This document shows, one piece after another, positions 1 through 6,538 of a stretch of DNA of 6,563 bases. How positions within the stretch are numbered: position 1 is the stretch's first letter; every line of letters starts with the position of its first letter. The stretch spans positions 1-6,563 of the forward strand of contig JAGPVK010000150.1 in assembly GCA_018067055.1 (NCBI GenBank), in the 5' to 3' direction. The position numbers and the translations under genes were made by a program. The notes beneath the pieces were generated by a model. The model saw only the letters and a list, made by a program, of their open reading frames with translations, did no database searches and was not told the DNA's origin. Source of the DNA: Sphingomonadales bacterium (GTDB lineage Bacteria > Pseudomonadota > Alphaproteobacteria > Sphingomonadales > Sphingomonadaceae).

Positions 1-645
1 CTGCGGGTTGCGATTGATCTTGTCGCGGCCGACCGCCATCCCGCGCCGCAAACCTTCGCGCTGCTTCAGCGCTTCGTACCAGCGCTGCACATGGGGGAAA
101 TCGGCCAGGTCAATTTCCTGCCGCTTGTAGGTTTGCACCCAGGGAAAACAGGCCATATCGGCAATGCTATACTCTTCACCCGCAAGATATTCATTGTCTG
201 CCAGCCGCCGGTCCAGCACACCGAACAACCGGAGTACTTCCTTGCGATAGCGCTCGGTGGCATAGTCGATCCGCTCCGACGCGTAGAGCTTGAAATGGCC
301 GTGCTGGCCCATCATCGGTCCCAGCCCGCCCATCTGCCACATCAGCCATTCGGTCGCAGCAATCTGGCCGCGCAGATCGTGGGGCAGAAATTGCTCTGCC
401 TTGTCCGCCAGATAGAGCAGGATCGCGCCGGTTTCGAATACCGACACCGGCTCGCCGCCATCGGCCGGATCGTGATCGACGATCGCCGGGATCCGGTTGT
501 TCGGGCTTATCGCCAGAAACTCGGGCGAAAATTGCTCCCCTGCCCCGATATTCACCCATTTGATATTATAATCCAGCCCGCTCTCCTCGAGCATGACCGA
601 GATTTTCCAGCCATTGGGCGTGGGAGCAAAATAGAGGTCGATCAT
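1..645 (-). CDS. yfcG: YfcG-like glutathione S-transferase (partial, 3' end off window)
   Basis: This is a cytosolic glutathione S-transferase of the YfcG/YghU/Ure2p-like class, which uses glutathione for disulfide-bond reduction and peroxide handling and lacks the catalytic Tyr/Cys of classical GSTs. The frame reads 215 codons from the ATG at 645 to the window edge without a stop, so the C-terminal end is missing. E. coli YfcG is about 215 residues, so only a short tail should be lost. The N-terminal thioredoxin fold opens MIDLYFAPTPNGWKIS, with the family's Thr9 and Asn11. The SPNNRIPAI segment carries the cis-Pro (about 54), and FETGAILLYLA (about 70-80) carries the Glu-Thr pair that binds the glutathione gamma-glutamyl group. 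The helical C-terminal domain has the WQMGGLGPMMGQ signature (103-114) and the YSIAD N-capping box (159-163). The start follows a modest AAAGG ribosome site 11 nt upstream. Transcription is divergent from the ATP-grasp gene. The assignment rests on recalled similarity along the whole length; physiological substrates are not evident. Confidence 0.93.
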   Translation of the reverse strand, partial: MIDLYFAPTPNGWKISVMLEESGLDYNIKWVNIGAGEQFSPEFLAISPNNRIPAIVDHDPADGGEPVSVFETGAILLYLADKAEQFLPHDLRGQIAATEWLMWQMGGLGPMMGQHGHFKLYASERIDYATERYRKEVLRLFGVLDRRLADNEYLAGEEYSIADMACFPWVQTYKRQEIDLADFPHVQRWYEALKQREGLRRGMAVGRDKINRNPQ

Positions 646-948
646 AGCTGTCGGCCTTTCTGGACGATCTTTACAAACTTTACAGTGTTATGTTTTGAAA
701 TTCGGAATGGGCCAAAAACCGGCGCCATGGCAATCAAAAATGGGTTTAGTGGCTTGGTCAACATCATGCCGCAACTTGGCACAAAAGCATGGCTGTAGGA
801 CAGCAAAATATGGCATTGTTGCAGTGGACGGTTCACCCTAGCTGATCGAAAAGACAGATGTTCAGACCAGACAGCCCGTTTACAGAAATGCGATCTTTCG
901 TCGGAATTGAAATGATAAGTCCGATGGCCAGGAACCGGGAAGCCCTAT
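646..948. other. divergent intergenic spacer, no supported gene
   Basis: These 303 bp separate the starts of the GST gene (minus) and the ATP-grasp gene (plus), so both promoters should lie here. I could not pick a convincing -35/-10 pair for either gene. The only regular element is a tandem TTTACA repeat at 670-684, just upstream of the GST start. The plus-strand reading frame that enters the spacer from inside the GST gene, and the short minus-strand frame at 642-836, resemble no family I know and are treated as chance. Confidence 0.6.
670..690. promoter_or_regulatory. tandem TTTACA repeat, possible operator of the GST gene
   Basis: TTTACA occurs at 670-675 and again at 679-684, a 9-bp period. 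The second copy is followed after one base by TGTTAT, making an imperfect dyad with 4 of 6 bases symmetric. It lies 25-45 bp upstream of the GST start codon, where a transcription factor could overlap the promoter. TetR-type operators are often short imperfect dyads of this kind, but no regulator gene is adjacent. The call rests on pattern alone and is weak. Confidence 0.2.
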
Positions 949-1848
949 ATGCGTAAACCTGTTGTGAACCTGCGGATCCTGCCCTCGCTGCCGCATTGGC
1001 TCATCCCCTCTGCCATATTGCGGATAAACATTATCTACCTTTGGCGGCATCGCCGATTGCCAGACCTGCTCGACCCACGCCGGTTTTCAGAGCTTGTTCA
1101 GTGGCGCAAAATCCATGATCGCAACCCGCTGATGCCGATCATGGCGGACAAGATCGCGGTCAAGCAGCAGGTCGATCAGATATTGGGCAGCGGATGGACG
1201 ATTCCCACTTACTGGAGTGGCCGACACCTGCCCGCACAGCCGTCATGGCCCTACCCGTTCATCCTCAAGGCCAGCCATGGCTGTAACCAGAACATCATCT
1301 GCCGCGATCAGAGCGACTGGCAAAAAGCGCGGAAACGGGCAGCCAAATGGTTGCGCGCGCCATATGGGCTCTGGCTCGATGAATGGGCCTACCGCGACAT
1401 ACCGCGAAACTATATTGTTGAGCCCTATCTGGGGACCGCGTCCGCAGTACCGATTGACTATAAGATTTACGTTTTCGCCGGAGCGGCGGCTTTCGTTCAA
1501 GTGCACCTGAACCGCTATTCCAACCACCGGTGGATCCTGTTTGATCGGCAATGGAACCAGCTGTCCATGATGGGTGATAGCGATCTGCCGCCAGCCCCGA
1601 AGAATCTGGACAAAATTCTGGACGGCGCAGAAAAAATTGCCGCGGATTTTGATTTCGCGCGGATTGATTTCTACGAAATTGACGGCGAACCGAAATTTGG
1701 CGAAGTCACTTTCTACCCAGGATCCGGGCTTGATCCCTTCGATCCGCCTGACCTCGATTCGACGATCGGCGCGCTTTGGCTAGCCGGATCGGGTAGCCGC
1801 CCCGAAAGCAAATATCTCAATCCCCAATGGCAGCCGAAAACGGCCTGA
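949..1848 (+). CDS. TupA-like ATP-grasp protein (putative surface-polymer ligase)
   Basis: This 299-residue protein matches the TupA-like ATP-grasp family (Pfam ATPgrasp_TupA). These enzymes are named for Bacillus teichuronopeptide synthesis and are thought to use ATP to activate a carboxylate and couple it to an amine on a cell-surface polysaccharide. Visible landmarks are the MADKIAVKQQV entry helix (about 65-75), FILKASHGCNQNIIC (about 104-118) with the candidate ATP-binding Lys107 and His-Gly loop, and WAYRDIPRNYIVEPYL (146-161). Further along are DYKIYVF (170-176), FDFARIDFYEIDGEPKFGEVTFYPGSG (about 234-260) with the likely metal-binding Asp240 and Glu252, and the PGSG loop. There is no signal peptide; a short hydrophobic stretch near residues 17-31 is probably part of the fold. 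The ATG at 949 is preceded by GGAACCGGGAAG, an acceptable ribosome site. The gene stands alone between a GST and an aminotransferase and not in a polysaccharide cluster. The family call is firm; the substrate is unknown. Confidence 0.85.
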   Translation: MRKPVVNLRILPSLPHWLIPSAILRINIIYLWRHRRLPDLLDPRRFSELVQWRKIHDRNPLMPIMADKIAVKQQVDQILGSGWTIPTYWSGRHLPAQPSWPYPFILKASHGCNQNIICRDQSDWQKARKRAAKWLRAPYGLWLDEWAYRDIPRNYIVEPYLGTASAVPIDYKIYVFAGAAAFVQVHLNRYSNHRWILFDRQWNQLSMMGDSDLPPAPKNLDKILDGAEKIAADFDFARIDFYEIDGEPKFGEVTFYPGSGLDPFDPPDLDSTIGALWLAGSGSRPESKYLNPQWQPKTA

Positions 1849-1877
1849 CCGCTGGTCGCCGGCGGCGGTCCGTTTTT
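1847..1877 (+). terminator. intrinsic terminator of the ATP-grasp gene
   Basis: GACCGC (1847-1852) pairs with GCGGTC (1865-1870). The stem extends inward by a T-G wobble and one G-C pair, leaving an 8-base loop. CCG and five Ts (1873-1877) follow. The stem begins inside the TGA stop codon of the ATP-grasp gene, an unusually tight placement. The reverse strand of the same stem is followed by a short GTTTTC run, so it may also weakly stop transcription of the convergent aminotransferase gene. Confidence 0.65.
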
Positions 1878-1897
1878 AGCATTGAACTCGGAACGGC

Positions 1898-3076
1898 TTA
1901 GCCCTTGCTGAGGAATTTCTTGATGTTCCGCGCTGCCTGCCGGATGCGCTGTTCATTCTCGACCAGCGCGAGGCGGACGAAGCCTTCACCCTCGTCACCA
2001 AATCCGGGGCCCGGCGCCACTGCGACGCCAGCTTCTGCGATCAGCCGCTTGGAAAATTCCATCGAACCAAGATGCTTGAACTGTTCGGGAATCGGCGCCC
2101 AGGCAAACATGCTGGCTTCTGGCGGCGGAATGTCCCAGCCGGCGCGGCCAAAGCTTTCGACCATGATGTCGCGGCGTTTCTTGTAGAGGGCACGGTTTTC
2201 CGCGATAATATCCTGTGGGCCATTGAGCGCTGCGGTTGCGGCCACCTGAATCGGTGTAAAAGCGCCATAATCCAGATAGGATTTCACCCGCGTGAGCGCG
2301 CCGATCAGTTTCTGGTTGCCGACCGCAAAGCCCATTCGCCAGCCGGGCATGGAATAGGTTTTGGACATGCTGGTAAATTCAACCACGCAATCCTTCGCCC
2401 CCTCAATCTGCAGCATCGAAGGCGTCGGAACGTCACCAAAATAAATCTCGGCATAGGCCAGATCGCTGATCACCCACAATTTATGCTCGCGCGCGAAATC
2501 GACGACTTTCTGATAAAAATCGAGATCCGCGACATAAGCGGTCGGGTTGCTTGGATAGCCCATCACCAGCACCGAGGGTTTCGGCACGGTATAGCTCATC
2601 GCATATTCGAGCCGGGTGAAGAAATCCGGTCCCGGCGCTGCCGGGATCGAGCGGATTGCAGCTCCGGCGATGATGAAACCAAAGGTGTGGATCGGGTAAG
2701 ACGGATTGGGTGCCAGCACGACATCGCCGGGCGCGGTGATCGCCTGCGCAAGATTGGCAAGCCCCTCCTTCGAACCCAGAGTGACGATGACCTCGCTCTC
2801 CGGATCAAGGTCGACATCAAAGCGGCGCTTATAATATTTCGCCTGCGCCAGCCGCAGCCCCTTGATGCCCTTTGATGCCGAATAGCGATGCGCAGTCGGA
2901 TCATGAGCCGTCTCGCAAAGCTTGTCGATAACATGCTTGGCAGGCATCCCGTCGGGATTGCCCATGCCGAGATCGATAATATCCTCACCGCGGGCTCGCG
3001 CTTCCGCCTTCATCGCGTTCACTTCAGCGAAGACATAGGGCGGCAGGCGTTTGATACGGTAGAATTCTTCGGACAT
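1898..3076 (-). CDS. alaC: AlaC-type alanine (glutamate-pyruvate) aminotransferase
   Basis: This is a 392-residue class I/II PLP-dependent aminotransferase that closely resembles E. coli AlaC (YfdZ), which makes alanine from pyruvate and glutamate in the cytoplasm. The same family includes proteins annotated as LL-diaminopimelate aminotransferase. Landmarks are RLPPYVFAEVNAMK (10-23) and IIDLGMGNPDG (33-43), with Gly-Asn-Pro at the substrate pocket, then RYSASKGIKGLR (64-75) and GSKEG (101-105) for the PLP phosphate. NPSYP (124-128) carries the ring-stacking Tyr127, YPSNPTA (174-180) carries Asn177, and SDLAYAE (204-210) carries Asp205, which pairs with the pyridine nitrogen. SMSKTYSMPGWRMGF (236-250) carries the Schiff-base Lys239 and phosphate-binding Arg247, and Arg368 should bind the substrate carboxylate. 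All key residues are present and the length is close to normal. The ribosome site is weak (AAGAAA). A 101-bp gap follows phoD, so this gene may have its own promoter. It converges with the ATP-grasp gene. Confidence 0.93.
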   Translation of the reverse strand: MSEEFYRIKRLPPYVFAEVNAMKAEARARGEDIIDLGMGNPDGMPAKHVIDKLCETAHDPTAHRYSASKGIKGLRLAQAKYYKRRFDVDLDPESEVIVTLGSKEGLANLAQAITAPGDVVLAPNPSYPIHTFGFIIAGAAIRSIPAAPGPDFFTRLEYAMSYTVPKPSVLVMGYPSNPTAYVADLDFYQKVVDFAREHKLWVISDLAYAEIYFGDVPTPSMLQIEGAKDCVVEFTSMSKTYSMPGWRMGFAVGNQKLIGALTRVKSYLDYGAFTPIQVAATAALNGPQDIIAENRALYKKRRDIMVESFGRAGWDIPPPEASMFAWAPIPEQFKHLGSMEFSKRLIAEAGVAVAPGPGFGDEGEGFVRLALVENEQRIRQAARNIKKFLSKG

Positions 3077-3124
3077 CGTTGGTCGTTTCTTGCAGTAAGT
3101 TATCAGGAGCGGTCGCTTTGCGTA

Positions 3125-3152
3125 ATTTTAATACGAATGTCGAGACTTTGTA
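3125..3152 (-). promoter_or_regulatory. alaC: weak candidate promoter for alaC
   Basis: On the minus strand, TACAAA (3152-3147) and TAAAAT (3130-3125) are separated by 16 bp and lie about 50 bp upstream of the alaC start. The -10 element matches the consensus at five of six positions; the -35 element is poor. The 101-bp spacer contains no clear terminator for phoD, so read-through from phoD is equally possible. Confidence 0.22.
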
Positions 3153-3177
3153 TGCCCCGGCGGCGACTCCGGCTCGA

Positions 3178-4809
3178 TTAGGCGAGCTTGTTTGCACCCC
3201 GCATAACCGTTTGGCTGGCACTGCCTCGCAAGGCCGTGGACTTGGATCGGATTGTGTCGAGGAAATGCCAGGTCGAAATGGCCTTTTCGGGGGTCAACGT
3301 CACCGTCATATAGCCCCGGTTCGAAGTATCGGTCCATTGCAGCTGGCTATTGGTTTCCCGCAACGCCTTGGCGGCAACATCGGGTGTGGCACCCGACAAA
3401 TAGGATTCGAGACCCGGAGAAGTCACGCTATGCCCGCCAAATTCGACGCCGGCCTTGCCGTCCGCAGTTTCCAGATTGAACGCCCAGCCATTGTGGCTGT
3501 CGCCTGACAAGACAATCAGATCGGCATCAGCACCTTGCGCGACCTTCAACGCCCGCTCGCGGGCCTGCGGATAACCGTCCCAGCTGTCAAAGTTGATCGG
3601 CAGACCCATTTTTGCCGCCAGTGCGCCAACCGCCAACCGCTGTTTTGCAAAATCTGGTGCATCGGGGGCCACCCAGTTGATCGCTTCCTGTGGCAGCTTG
3701 AGTTCGCCCATCACGCATTGCTGCGACCAGACCTGCCATTTGGTGCCGGACGCCTTTGATTTGCGCATCGCCGAACCCAGCCAGGCCTCCTGTTGGCCGC
3801 CAATCATCTCGCGGGCCGGATCCTGCCAGACATCATCGCGGAAGGATTGGAGCGCCTTCTGGGTATCTGCCTGCCCCTTGAGCGCGGCGCCCAGATCAAG
3901 CTGCTTGCTGCGCGCGCTGATCCGGCTCTCGGTCAGGAACAGGGTCGCCAGATCGCCAATCTGATATTCGCTCCAGCGCGGACTACCGTAATCCTTGTCG
4001 CTGACCGGCATCCATTCGCGGTAGACGCGTTCGGCGACCCGCTTGCGCGCTTCCCAGTCGCCTTCGCTGGCGTCGTGGTTTTGCGCGCCATCCACATAGG
4101 CATCATTGGCAAATTCATGATCGTCCCACATCGCGATCATCGGCAGTACCTGATGAATGCGCTGGAGATCGGGATCCTTGCGATAGGCCGCATAGCGCAA
4201 GCGATAGTCGGCAAGCTGAAGGATCTCGGAGACCGGATCGAGGACCCGCCCGGCCAGCGCCTGATCCTTCGAGGGATAGGTTCCAGCCGGATATTCGTAA
4301 AGATAGTCTCCGGTATGGACAATCAGATCGAGAGCGGCGTTCTGCGCCGCATGGGCATAAGCGTTGAAATAGCCGAACGGCAGATTGGAACAGCCGACGA
4401 CGCCAATGTTGAATTGCGCGGTTGGCCCTTCTGGCAGGGTCCGGGTCCGCCCTGTCGCTGATTTCGATCCGTCGGGGGCGATAAAGCGGTAAAAATACCA
4501 GGCGTTCGGATCGAGACCCTGAGCCGTGATTTTTGCGATATGGTCGCGATCGACCAGCGCATCCACTTCCCCGACTATCCTGGCGCCGGAAAAATCGATG
4601 TTCGGGGATATTTCAGCGGTAAGCTTGACATTGCCACTGCCAACATAGCGCGTCCACAACAGCACCGAGCTTTGCGACGGTTCACCGCTCGCCACGCCAT
4701 GGGTAAAACCCTTTGCGCTGATCAGCGCTGCCGATGCCGGCACGCTGAGCGCACCAAGGCCAAATGTTCCCAACGCCATCAATTGGCGGCGATCGATTTT
4801 GATTGTCAT
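3178..4809 (-). CDS. phoD: Tat-exported PhoD-family alkaline phosphatase/phosphodiesterase
   Basis: This 543-residue PhoD-like metallophosphatase hydrolyses phosphate esters outside the cytoplasm, usually with an iron-calcium centre. The N-terminus IDRRQLMALGTFGLGALSVPASAA (5-28) is a twin-arginine signal with an A-S-A-type cleavage region, so export of the folded protein to the periplasm is expected. An N-terminal beta domain (about 34-125; FTHGVASGEPSQSSVLLWTR) is typical of PhoD. The catalytic domain follows: GVVGCSN (Cys140), HTGDYLYEY (Asp168, Tyr171), MWDDHEFAND (Asp229-Asp230-His231, Asn235), VLSGDSHNGW (Asp437, His439) and EFGGHSVTSPG (His460). These are the expected metal-ligand blocks and all are intact. 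The ATG at 4809 has a GGGA ribosome site that overlaps the end of the DUF3667 gene, 4 bp downstream of that gene's stop, so the two genes are almost certainly cotranscribed. The substrate (monoester, diester or phospholipid-derived) cannot be read from the sequence. Confidence 0.93.
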   Translation of the reverse strand: MTIKIDRRQLMALGTFGLGALSVPASAALISAKGFTHGVASGEPSQSSVLLWTRYVGSGNVKLTAEISPNIDFSGARIVGEVDALVDRDHIAKITAQGLDPNAWYFYRFIAPDGSKSATGRTRTLPEGPTAQFNIGVVGCSNLPFGYFNAYAHAAQNAALDLIVHTGDYLYEYPAGTYPSKDQALAGRVLDPVSEILQLADYRLRYAAYRKDPDLQRIHQVLPMIAMWDDHEFANDAYVDGAQNHDASEGDWEARKRVAERVYREWMPVSDKDYGSPRWSEYQIGDLATLFLTESRISARSKQLDLGAALKGQADTQKALQSFRDDVWQDPAREMIGGQQEAWLGSAMRKSKASGTKWQVWSQQCVMGELKLPQEAINWVAPDAPDFAKQRLAVGALAAKMGLPINFDSWDGYPQARERALKVAQGADADLIVLSGDSHNGWAFNLETADGKAGVEFGGHSVTSPGLESYLSGATPDVAAKALRETNSQLQWTDTSNRGYMTVTLTPEKAISTWHFLDTIRSKSTALRGSASQTVMRGANKLA

Positions 4810-4813
4810 GATT

Positions 4814-5989
4814 TTATCCCAAAATGCCTAGAGCGAGCAAAATAGCCAAGAATAAAGACAGGCTGATGACGGTGAACAACAATAGAAAGGATGTCCGGAC
4901 CAGCGCTTCGGGGCGCGACATGCCATAGCCATGGCGCAATTGGCGATACATGTGAAACGGCGGATAGAAGATCAGCAGCAGCCCCCAAAGCGTTCCGGAA
5001 ACCCCGATTGCTGCCAATATGGCGCAGGTGATGAACAACAGCGACATGAAGCTGATCGAATAGGTGGTGAACACCGCATGATCGTAAAAATGTAAGCCCC
5101 TCCGTCCGATCAGCGTCAGCCAGACAAACGGCAAGGAGAGCGGAATCAGCAGCCAGGCAAATTTATAGCCATTGGCCTTGAGCTTGTAGAGCAACAGGTC
5201 CGGATTGGCGGTCACTTTTTTCACAGCATTTTTCAACCAATGGTTTGCTTGCGGCGAGCCCGTGCTGATACTGCTTTCTTCCGTGAGAATATTGCCCTTC
5301 GAAATATCCTGAACACGGGCCTCAATCCCTTCCAACTGGTCTGTGGACAGATTGGTATCCCCTATGTCACCATCGCTGAGCTTCACATTCGGATAGGGTG
5401 GTTCCTCGCCGATCATGGGTGCCAGTATATTGCGTCCCTTTTTCAGATTCAGAATATCCTGTTCCAGCTTGGCCTTTTTATCGCCGCTTGCCTGCGGCAG
5501 CTGGGCGGTCTTGGCCTTGATCTGACCTTCGATCCGGTTTGCTTCCGTAACGATGCCGGCGCTGACATTCTCGTCGACAACGCCAGCATCGCCAGCCGAA
5601 AACGGATCTCCCAAAAAGGAAAATACCGCAAACATCATGAACACCGAGAACAGGAACAGCGCCATTGGCGAAATGAACCGGGCGCGCTCGCCGTGGATAT
5701 AGCGCCGGGTCAGATCTCCCGGCTTCCAGGCGAGCAACGGCAGCGTGCGCCAGAATTTTCCTTCGAAGTGCAGAACGCCGTGCAGGATGTCATGCCAGAA
5801 GGCACCGATAGACCGGTGAACGTGCAGCGGCTGACCGCAATTGCCGCAATAATGGCCAGGAACGATAGCGCCGCAATTGAGGCAATTTCCATCTTTGCCG
5901 AGAGCTGCCCCGTAGCTTTCATCTTCCAGTGCTTTGGAGATCAGTCCACCTTCGACAGCGGTGCCCAATGCTTCGAGTTCCTCCGACAT
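4814..5989 (-). CDS. DUF3667 zinc-ribbon membrane protein
   Basis: This 391-residue protein of the DUF3667 family has no known function. The N-terminal cytosolic part contains a zinc ribbon with two CxxC pairs (Cys36, Cys39, Cys48, Cys51; CLNCG and YCGNCGQ). The characteristic DUF3667 block follows: FWRTLPLLAWKPGDLTRRYI (79-98), then GERARFISP just before the first membrane segment (about 108-126). A hydrophilic, charged region of about 150 residues (127-276) with a likely helical, partly coiled section (about 150-190) sits between the first and second membrane segments. Four more hydrophobic segments follow (about 277-295, 307-328, 332-345 and 366-390), and the HFYDHAVFTTYSISF motif (300-314) is typical of the family. 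The start at 5989 gives an N-terminus before the ribbon; an AGGA lies a rather distant 14 nt upstream. It is the first gene of an operon with phoD and is divergent from exbD. A role in envelope transport or signalling is possible, but nothing in the sequence proves it. Confidence 0.88.
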   Translation of the reverse strand: MSEELEALGTAVEGGLISKALEDESYGAALGKDGNCLNCGAIVPGHYCGNCGQPLHVHRSIGAFWHDILHGVLHFEGKFWRTLPLLAWKPGDLTRRYIHGERARFISPMALFLFSVFMMFAVFSFLGDPFSAGDAGVVDENVSAGIVTEANRIEGQIKAKTAQLPQASGDKKAKLEQDILNLKKGRNILAPMIGEEPPYPNVKLSDGDIGDTNLSTDQLEGIEARVQDISKGNILTEESSISTGSPQANHWLKNAVKKVTANPDLLLYKLKANGYKFAWLLIPLSLPFVWLTLIGRRGLHFYDHAVFTTYSISFMSLLFITCAILAAIGVSGTLWGLLLIFYPPFHMYRQLRHGYGMSRPEALVRTSFLLLFTVISLSLFLAILLALGILG

Positions 5990-6032
5990 GAGGCGCAGTT
6001 TTGTCCTATTCGATTAATAAGGCAAGCGGCTT

Positions 6033-6061
6033 TTGCAATCCATCTCATGTTATGATATATG
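6033..6061 (+). promoter_or_regulatory. exbD: candidate exbD promoter overlapping a palindrome
   Basis: TTGCAA (6033-6038) and TATATG (6056-6061) are spaced by 17 bp and lie upstream of exbD. Both elements are imperfect (four of six consensus bases each). The -10 half lies inside the 25-bp palindrome, as expected where a repressor blocks RNA polymerase. Confidence 0.35.
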
Positions 6062-6073
6062 ATATATCATAAC
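6049..6073. promoter_or_regulatory. perfect 25-bp palindrome, probable repressor operator
   Basis: The left arm GTTATGATATAT (6049-6060) and the right arm ATATATCATAAC (6062-6073) are exact reverse complements around a single G at 6061. The centre lies 31 bp before the exbD ATG and 72 bp before the divergent DUF3667 ATG, so one bound dimer could control both transcripts. Outer GTTAT/ATAAC half-sites in an AT-rich dyad recall metal-sensing Fur/Zur-type boxes, but I cannot name the regulator. A transcription terminator is unlikely: the arms contain almost no GC, and the element lies upstream of both genes. Confidence 0.7.
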
Positions 6074-6079
6074 TTTCTA

Positions 6080-6086
6080 GGGAGGG
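6080..6086 (+). promoter_or_regulatory. exbD: strong ribosome binding site that fixes the exbD start
   Basis: GGGAGGG ends 5 nt before the ATG at 6092. An in-frame ATG at 6059 lies inside the operator palindrome with no Shine-Dalgarno sequence before it. The start at 6092 is therefore chosen. Confidence 0.85.
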
Positions 6087-6091
6087 AATCA

Positions 6092-6538
6092 ATGCACGGT
6101 TTCAAAATGCATCTTCGTCAGAAAAAGCTCGCCGCTGCGGTGGACAAGCCCTTTGCCGAGCTCAATATCACGCCGCTGATTGACGTGCTGCTGGTTCTTC
6201 TGGTGATGTTGATGCTTTCGATCCCGGCCGTCACCCACAAGGTGCCGGTCGACTTGCCTGGTGGAGAAGCGGGTACCGGAGCGCCTGTAGTCAACAAGCT
6301 CTTCCTGAATGCCGCCGGCACGGCGATCTGGAATGATGTACCGATGGACAGCGACCGGCTGCGCGTCCGTCTGGAACGAATGGCCAGCGATCCCGGCAAG
6401 CCGCAACTCCACTTCGAAAGTGATGCACACGCCCGGTACGAGCGATTTGATCAACTGGTGGCTATGATCAAGCGGGCAGGCGTCGAAGAAGTTGGTTTTG
6501 TCGGCAATGAACAATTTGCAACCTGGGACCATCCGTGA
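6092..6538 (+). CDS. exbD: ExbD-family biopolymer transport protein
   Basis: This 148-residue ExbD/TolR-family protein is the single-pass inner-membrane partner of ExbB. Together they use the proton gradient to energise TonB and so drive uptake through outer-membrane receptors. It has a short basic cytoplasmic tail (MHGFKMHLRQKKLAAAV), then the family signature AELNITPLIDVLLVLLVMLML (about 22-42). Asp31 in PLIDVLLVLLVM corresponds to the proton-conducting Asp of ExbD/TolR. A periplasmic domain of about 100 residues follows, with VPVDLPGG and the late FDQLVAMIKRAGVEEVGFVG strand-helix-strand typical of ExbD. The length is normal. No exbB or tonB precedes it; it is the first gene of its transcript and the window ends 25 bp after its stop, so partners may lie downstream. 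The strong ribosome site and the operator-overlapped promoter suggest tight regulation. TolR-like or orphan roles cannot be excluded. Confidence 0.92.
   Translation: MHGFKMHLRQKKLAAAVDKPFAELNITPLIDVLLVLLVMLMLSIPAVTHKVPVDLPGGEAGTGAPVVNKLFLNAAGTAIWNDVPMDSDRLRVRLERMASDPGKPQLHFESDAHARYERFDQLVAMIKRAGVEEVGFVGNEQFATWDHP

Noticed and set aside
91..798. Plus-strand open frame of 235 codons
   Set aside because: It lies antisense to the GST gene, whose minus-strand translation matches YfcG from end to end. The plus-strand product has no recognisable motif.
642..836. Minus-strand 64-codon frame upstream of and overlapping the GST start
   Set aside because: It has no ribosome site, no family resemblance, and a composition like that of chance frames. 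It occupies the likely promoter region.
2072..2875. Plus-strand 267-codon frame inside alaC
   Set aside because: It is a shadow of alaC in a high-GC gene. The minus-strand frame has all the aminotransferase residues.
3153..3177. GC-rich hairpin after the phoD stop as a terminator
   Set aside because: Only about four perfectly paired bases can be found and no T-run follows on the minus strand.
3793..4461. Plus-strand 222-codon frame inside phoD
   Set aside because: It is antisense to an intact PhoD catalytic domain, and no motif is visible in its product.
6021..6038. Small GCAA/TTGC hairpin before the exbD promoter
   Set aside because: A four-base stem is too short to distinguish from chance.
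5240..6055. Plus-strand 271-codon frame covering the DUF3667 gene start
   Set aside because: It is antisense to a protein with a clear zinc ribbon and membrane helices, and it runs into the operator region.
6059..6091. Upstream in-frame ATG extending ExbD by 11 residues
   Set aside because: The ATG sits inside the palindrome without a Shine-Dalgarno sequence. The ATG at 6092 follows GGGAGGG at ideal spacing and gives the normal ExbD N-terminus.
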